Assembly: GCA_037577475.1 (NCBI GenBank)
Contig: JBAGJB010000177.1
Location: forward strand, 79,501-143,500
DNA length: 64,000 nucleotides
From: Chaunax sp. Z400
Taxonomy: Eukaryota > Chordata > Actinopteri > Lophiiformes > Chaunacidae
Direction: 5' to 3'
In this document: positions 61,067-64,000 of the stretch, one piece after another
Position numbering within the stretch: the first letter of the stretch is position 1
Layout: the number at the start of each line of letters is the position of its first letter
The notes under the pieces: generated by a model
Database searches by the model: none
What the model was told of the DNA's origin: nothing
What the model saw: only the letters and a program-made list of their open reading frames with translations
Made by a program: the position numbers and the translations under genes

Positions 61067-64000
61067 TGTTATAATGAGTCTATAGGTTTGTGTTGTTGTT
61101 ACACTGAGCCTATAGGTTTGTGTTGTTATTGAGGCTATAGGTTTGTGTTGTTCTTGAGGCTATAGGTTTGTGTTGTTCTTGAGTCTATAGGTTTGTGTTG
61201 TTCTATTGAGCCTATAGGTTTGTGTTGTTGTTATAATGAGCCTATAGGTTTGTGTTGTTATTGAGCCTATAGGTTTGTGTTGTTGTTCTATTGAGTCTAT
61301 AGGTTTGTGTTGTTGTTCTATTGATCCTATAGGTTTGTGTTGTTGTTATAATGAGCCTATAGGTTTGTGGTTATTTAGCCTATAGGTTTGTGTTGTTGTT
61401 ATAATGACTCTATAGGTTTGTGTTGCTATATTGACCCTATAGGTTTGTGTTGTTGTTATAATGACTCTATAGGTTTGTGTTGCTATATTGACCCTATAGG
61501 TTTGTGTTGTTGTTATAATGAGTCTATAGGTTTGTGTTGTTGTTATAACGATCCTATAGGTTTGTGCTGTTGTTATATTGAGCCTATAGGTTTGTGCTGT
61601 TGTTATATTGAGCCTATAGGTTTGTGTTGTTGTTCTATTGATCCTATAGGTTTGTGTTGTTGTTCTATTGATCCTATAGGTTTGTGTTGTTGTTCTATTG
61701 ATCCTATAGGTTTGTGTTGTTGTTATAATGAGTCTATAGGTTTGTGTGTGGTTACATTGAGCCTATAGGTTTGTGTTGTTGTTATAATGAGCCTATAGGT
61801 TTGTGTTGTTGTTATATTGAGCCTATAGGTTTGTGTTGTTGTCATAATGACCCTATAGGTTTGTGTTGTTGTCATATTGAGCCTATAGGTTTGTGTTGTT
61901 CTATTGATCCTATAGGTTTGTGTTGTTCTATTGATCCTATAGGTTTGTGTTGTTGTTATAATGAGCCTATAGGTTTGTGTTGTTGTTCTATTGAGCCTAT
62001 AGGTTTGTGTTGTTGTTATCATGAGCCTATAGGTTTGTGTTGTTATTGAGCATATAGGTTTGTGTGTGGTGACATTGAGCCTATAGGTTTGTGTTGTTAT
62101 TGAGCCTATAGGTTTGTGTTGTTGTTATAATGAGAATATAGGTTTGTGTTGCTATATTGAGCCTATAGGTTTGTGTTGTTGTTACATTGAGCCCATAGTT
62201 TTGCGTTGTTGTTCTATTGATCCTATAGGTTTGTGGTGTTGTTATAATGAGCCTATAGGTTTGTGTTGTTATTGAGGCTATAGGTTTGTGTTGTTGTTCT
62301 ATTGAGCCTATAGGTTTGTGTTGTTGTTATAATGAGCCTATAGGTTTGTGTTGTTTTTGAGCCTATAGGTTTGTGTTGTTGTTATATTGAGCCTATAGGT
62401 TTGTGTGTGGTGACATTGAGCCTATAGGTTTGTCTTGTTGTTATAATGAGCCTATAGGTTTGTGTTGTTGTTATAATGAGTCTATAGGTTTATGTTGTTG
62501 TTACACTGAGCCTATAGGTTTGTGTTGTTGTTATAATGAGTCTATAGGTTTGTGTTGTTGTTACACTGAGCCTATAGGTTTGTGTTGTTGTTATAATGAG
62601 CCTATAGGTTTATGTTGTTATTTAGCCTATAGGTTTGTGTTGTTGCTCTATTGATCCTATAGGTTTGTGTTGTTATTTAGCCTATAGGTTTGTGTTGTTG
62701 TTATAATGAGCCTATAGGTTTGTGTGTGGTGACATTGAGCCTATAGGTTTGTCTTGTTGTTATAATGAGTCTATAGGTTTGTGTTGTTGTTATAATGAGT
62801 CTATAGGTTTGTGTTGTTGTTACACTGAGCCTATAGGTTTGTGTTGTTCTTGAGGCTATAGGTTTGTGTTGTTCTTGAGGCTATAGGTTTGTGTTGTTCT
62901 TGAGGCTATAGGTTTGTGTTGTTCTATTGAGCCTATAGGTTTGTGTTGTTGTTATAATGAGCCTATAGGTTTGTGTTATTGAGCCTATAGGTTTGTGTTG
63001 TTGTTACACTGAGCCTATAGGTTTGTGTTATTGTTATAATGAGCCTATAGGTTTGTGTTGTTATTTAGCCTATAGGTTTGTGTTGTTGTTCTATTGATCC
63101 TATATGTTTGTGTTGTTATTTAGCCTATAGGTTTGTGTTGTTGTTATAATGAGCCTATAGGTTTGTGTGTGGTGACATTGAGCCTATAGGTTTGTCTTGT
63201 TGTTATAATGAGTCTATAGGTTTGTGTTGTTGTTATAATGAGTCTATAGGTTTGTGTTGTTGTTACACTGAGCCTATAGGTTTGTGTTGTTATTGAGGCT
63301 ATAGGTTTGTGTTGTTCTTGAGGCTATAGGTTTGTGTTGTTCTTGAGGCTATAGGTTTGTGTTGTTCTTGAGGCTATAGGTTTGTGTTGTTCTATTGAGC
63401 CTATAGGTTTGTGTTGTTGTTATAATGAGCCTATAGGTTTGTGTTATTGAGCCTATAGGTTTGTGTTGTTGTTCTATTGAGTCTATAGGTTTGTGTTGTT
63501 GTTCTATTGATCCTATAGGTTTGTGTTGTTATTTAGCCTATAGGTTTGTGTTGTTGTTATAATGACTCTATAGGTTTGTGTTGTTGTTATAATGACTCTA
63601 TAGGTTTGTGTTGTTGTTATAATGAGTCTATAGGTTTGTGTTGTTGTTATAATGAGTCTATAGGTTTGTGTTGTTGTTATAACGATCCTATAGGTTTGTG
63701 CTGTTGTTATATTGAGCCTATAGGTTTGTGCTGTTGTTATATTGAGCCTATAGGTTTGTGTTGTTGTTCTATTGATCCTATAGGTTTGTGTTGTTGTTCT
63801 ATTGATCCTATAGGTTTGTGTTGTTGTTATAATGAGTCTATAGGTTTGTGTGTGGTTACATTGAGCCTATAGGTTTGTGTTGTTGTTATAATGAGCCTAT
63901 AGGTTTGTGTTGTTGTTATATTGAGCCTATAGGTTTGTGTTGTTGTCATAATGACCCTATAGGTTTGTGTTGTTGTCATATTGAGCCGATAGGTTTGTGT
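61067..64000 (+). repeat. Right-end mixed series, continues past the window
   Basis: About 61,380-62,550 is the distant copy of 51,760-52,900. Two rounds of an ATTTAG/TGTGTGTGG/GTTACACTGAG/CTTGAG motif follow near 62,660-62,990 and 63,110-63,450, with three CTTGAG 25-mers in each, and the rare 22-mer near 62,970 and 63,435. The last bases carry GAGCCGATAGG, the change also seen at 54,892 and 57,194. Confidence 0.8.

Larger units (their letters stand above)
1..64000 (+). repeat. Tandem minisatellite/satellite array, ~30-bp unit, spans entire window
   Basis: Every part of the window reads as head-to-tail copies of one unit. The unit starts with the palindrome CCTATAGG (often TCTATAGG or GGCTATAGG), then TTTGTG, then GTT-like triplets, then ATAATGAG, ATATTGAG, CTATTGAT or similar. 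The canonical length is 30 bp; 22, 23, 24, 25, 27, 28, 29 and 31-bp forms are interspersed. All units have the T/G-rich strand on +, and I saw no inverted segment and no unrelated insertion. The window starts inside a palindrome and ends in mid-unit, so the array extends beyond both sides. No gene, RNA gene, promoter or terminator is supported anywhere. Such arrays are known from eukaryotic heterochromatin; placing it at a centromere or subtelomere would be inference. I do not recognise the monomer as a named family. Confidence 0.98.

Noticed and set aside
1..64000. CRISPR array
   Set aside because: About 30-bp periodicity is suggestive, but there are no unique spacers: the whole period is repeat. 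No cas gene is present.
1..64000. TATAAT in each unit as a bacterial -10 promoter box
   Set aside because: It arises from GTTATAATGAG in every canonical unit. There is no gene downstream and no partner -35 spacing that is not also repeat, and the sequence looks eukaryotic.
1..64000. Telomeric or interstitial telomere repeat
   Set aside because: The unit is T/G-rich but is 30 bp long, has a palindrome and lacks a TTAGGG- or TTTAGGG-type core.
1..64000. Transposon, LTR or insertion sequence inside the array
   Set aside because: Reading through the window showed no stretch that leaves the unit pattern, no inverted termini other than the unit palindrome and no transposase-like frame.
1..64000. 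tRNA, rRNA or other structured RNA gene
   Set aside because: No non-repeat sequence is available to hold one. The palindrome is only 8 bp with no loop, too short to be an RNA hairpin gene.
1..64000. One giant repeat-protein gene spanning the array
   Set aside because: Units of 25 and 29 bp occur every few hundred bases and put stop codons in every frame. Removing them as introns would need splice sites I cannot see.
1..64000. Assigning the array to a named species or satellite family
   Set aside because: I do not recognise the unit, and sequence alone gives no taxonomic marker. Naming one would be a guess.

Overview
The whole 64,000-base window is one uninterrupted tandem-repeat array, a large minisatellite/satellite. 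I found no single-copy sequence, no protein-coding gene I would defend, no RNA gene, no transposon and no CRISPR array. The unit is most often 30 bp. It opens with CCTATAGG, an 8-bp perfect palindrome, continues with a T/G tract (TTTGTG and then GTT-like triplets), and ends in ATAATGAG, ATATTGAG or a close variant. The canonical 30-mer has 14 T, 8 G, 6 A and 2 C, so it is about 33% GC with a very strong T+G bias on the + strand. Every unit points the same way. The array runs off both ends of the window, and at about 29 bp per unit it holds roughly 2,200 units (an estimate, not a count).

A megarepeat of this kind, with many unit variants and nested segmental duplications, is typical of eukaryotic heterochromatin (centromeric, pericentromeric, subtelomeric or sex-chromosome satellite) in a long-read assembly. 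The species cannot be told from the sequence, and I do not recognise the monomer as a named satellite.

Units come in length classes: 30 bp (the majority), 27 and 24 bp (loss of one or two triplets), 25 bp (short units ending ATTGAG, ATTTAG, TTTGAG or CTTGAG), 29 bp (units with TGTGTGTGG), and rarer 31, 28, 23 and 22 bp. The order of variants forms longer blocks that recur, which is a complex and irregular higher-order repeat (HOR) organisation. A marker cassette of about 216 bp recurs about 20 times at unequal spacing. A second marker, CTTATCGG, occurs 17 times, only between about 6.9 and 47.8 kb.

Layout: 1-4.0 kb, a 1,010-bp tandem duplication and a third related block. 4.1-6.1 kb, a block that returns at 9.3-11.5 kb. 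6.6-9.2 kb, a 1.3-kb tandem duplication. 13.4-26.0 kb, two nearly identical 6,282-bp copies. 25.0-28.1 kb, a 1,546-bp duplication overlapping the end of the previous one. 28.8-34.8 kb, a 2.8-kb duplication with a nested 436-bp one. 34.2-43.9 kb, a 4.8-kb tandem duplication. 45.5-48.7 kb, a spaced 2,621-bp-offset repeat. 54.7-59.3 kb, a 2,302-bp tandem duplication. 58.8-61.1 kb, a 1,109-bp tandem duplication. The rest is related but more scrambled. Duplication endpoints were read by eye from variant order and are good to about one unit.

Many long open frames exist on both strands, but they follow from a stop-free 30-bp (10-codon) unit and I do not call them genes. The interest of the window lies in its duplication history, local sublineages, palindromic phase and strand asymmetry, not in a gene system.
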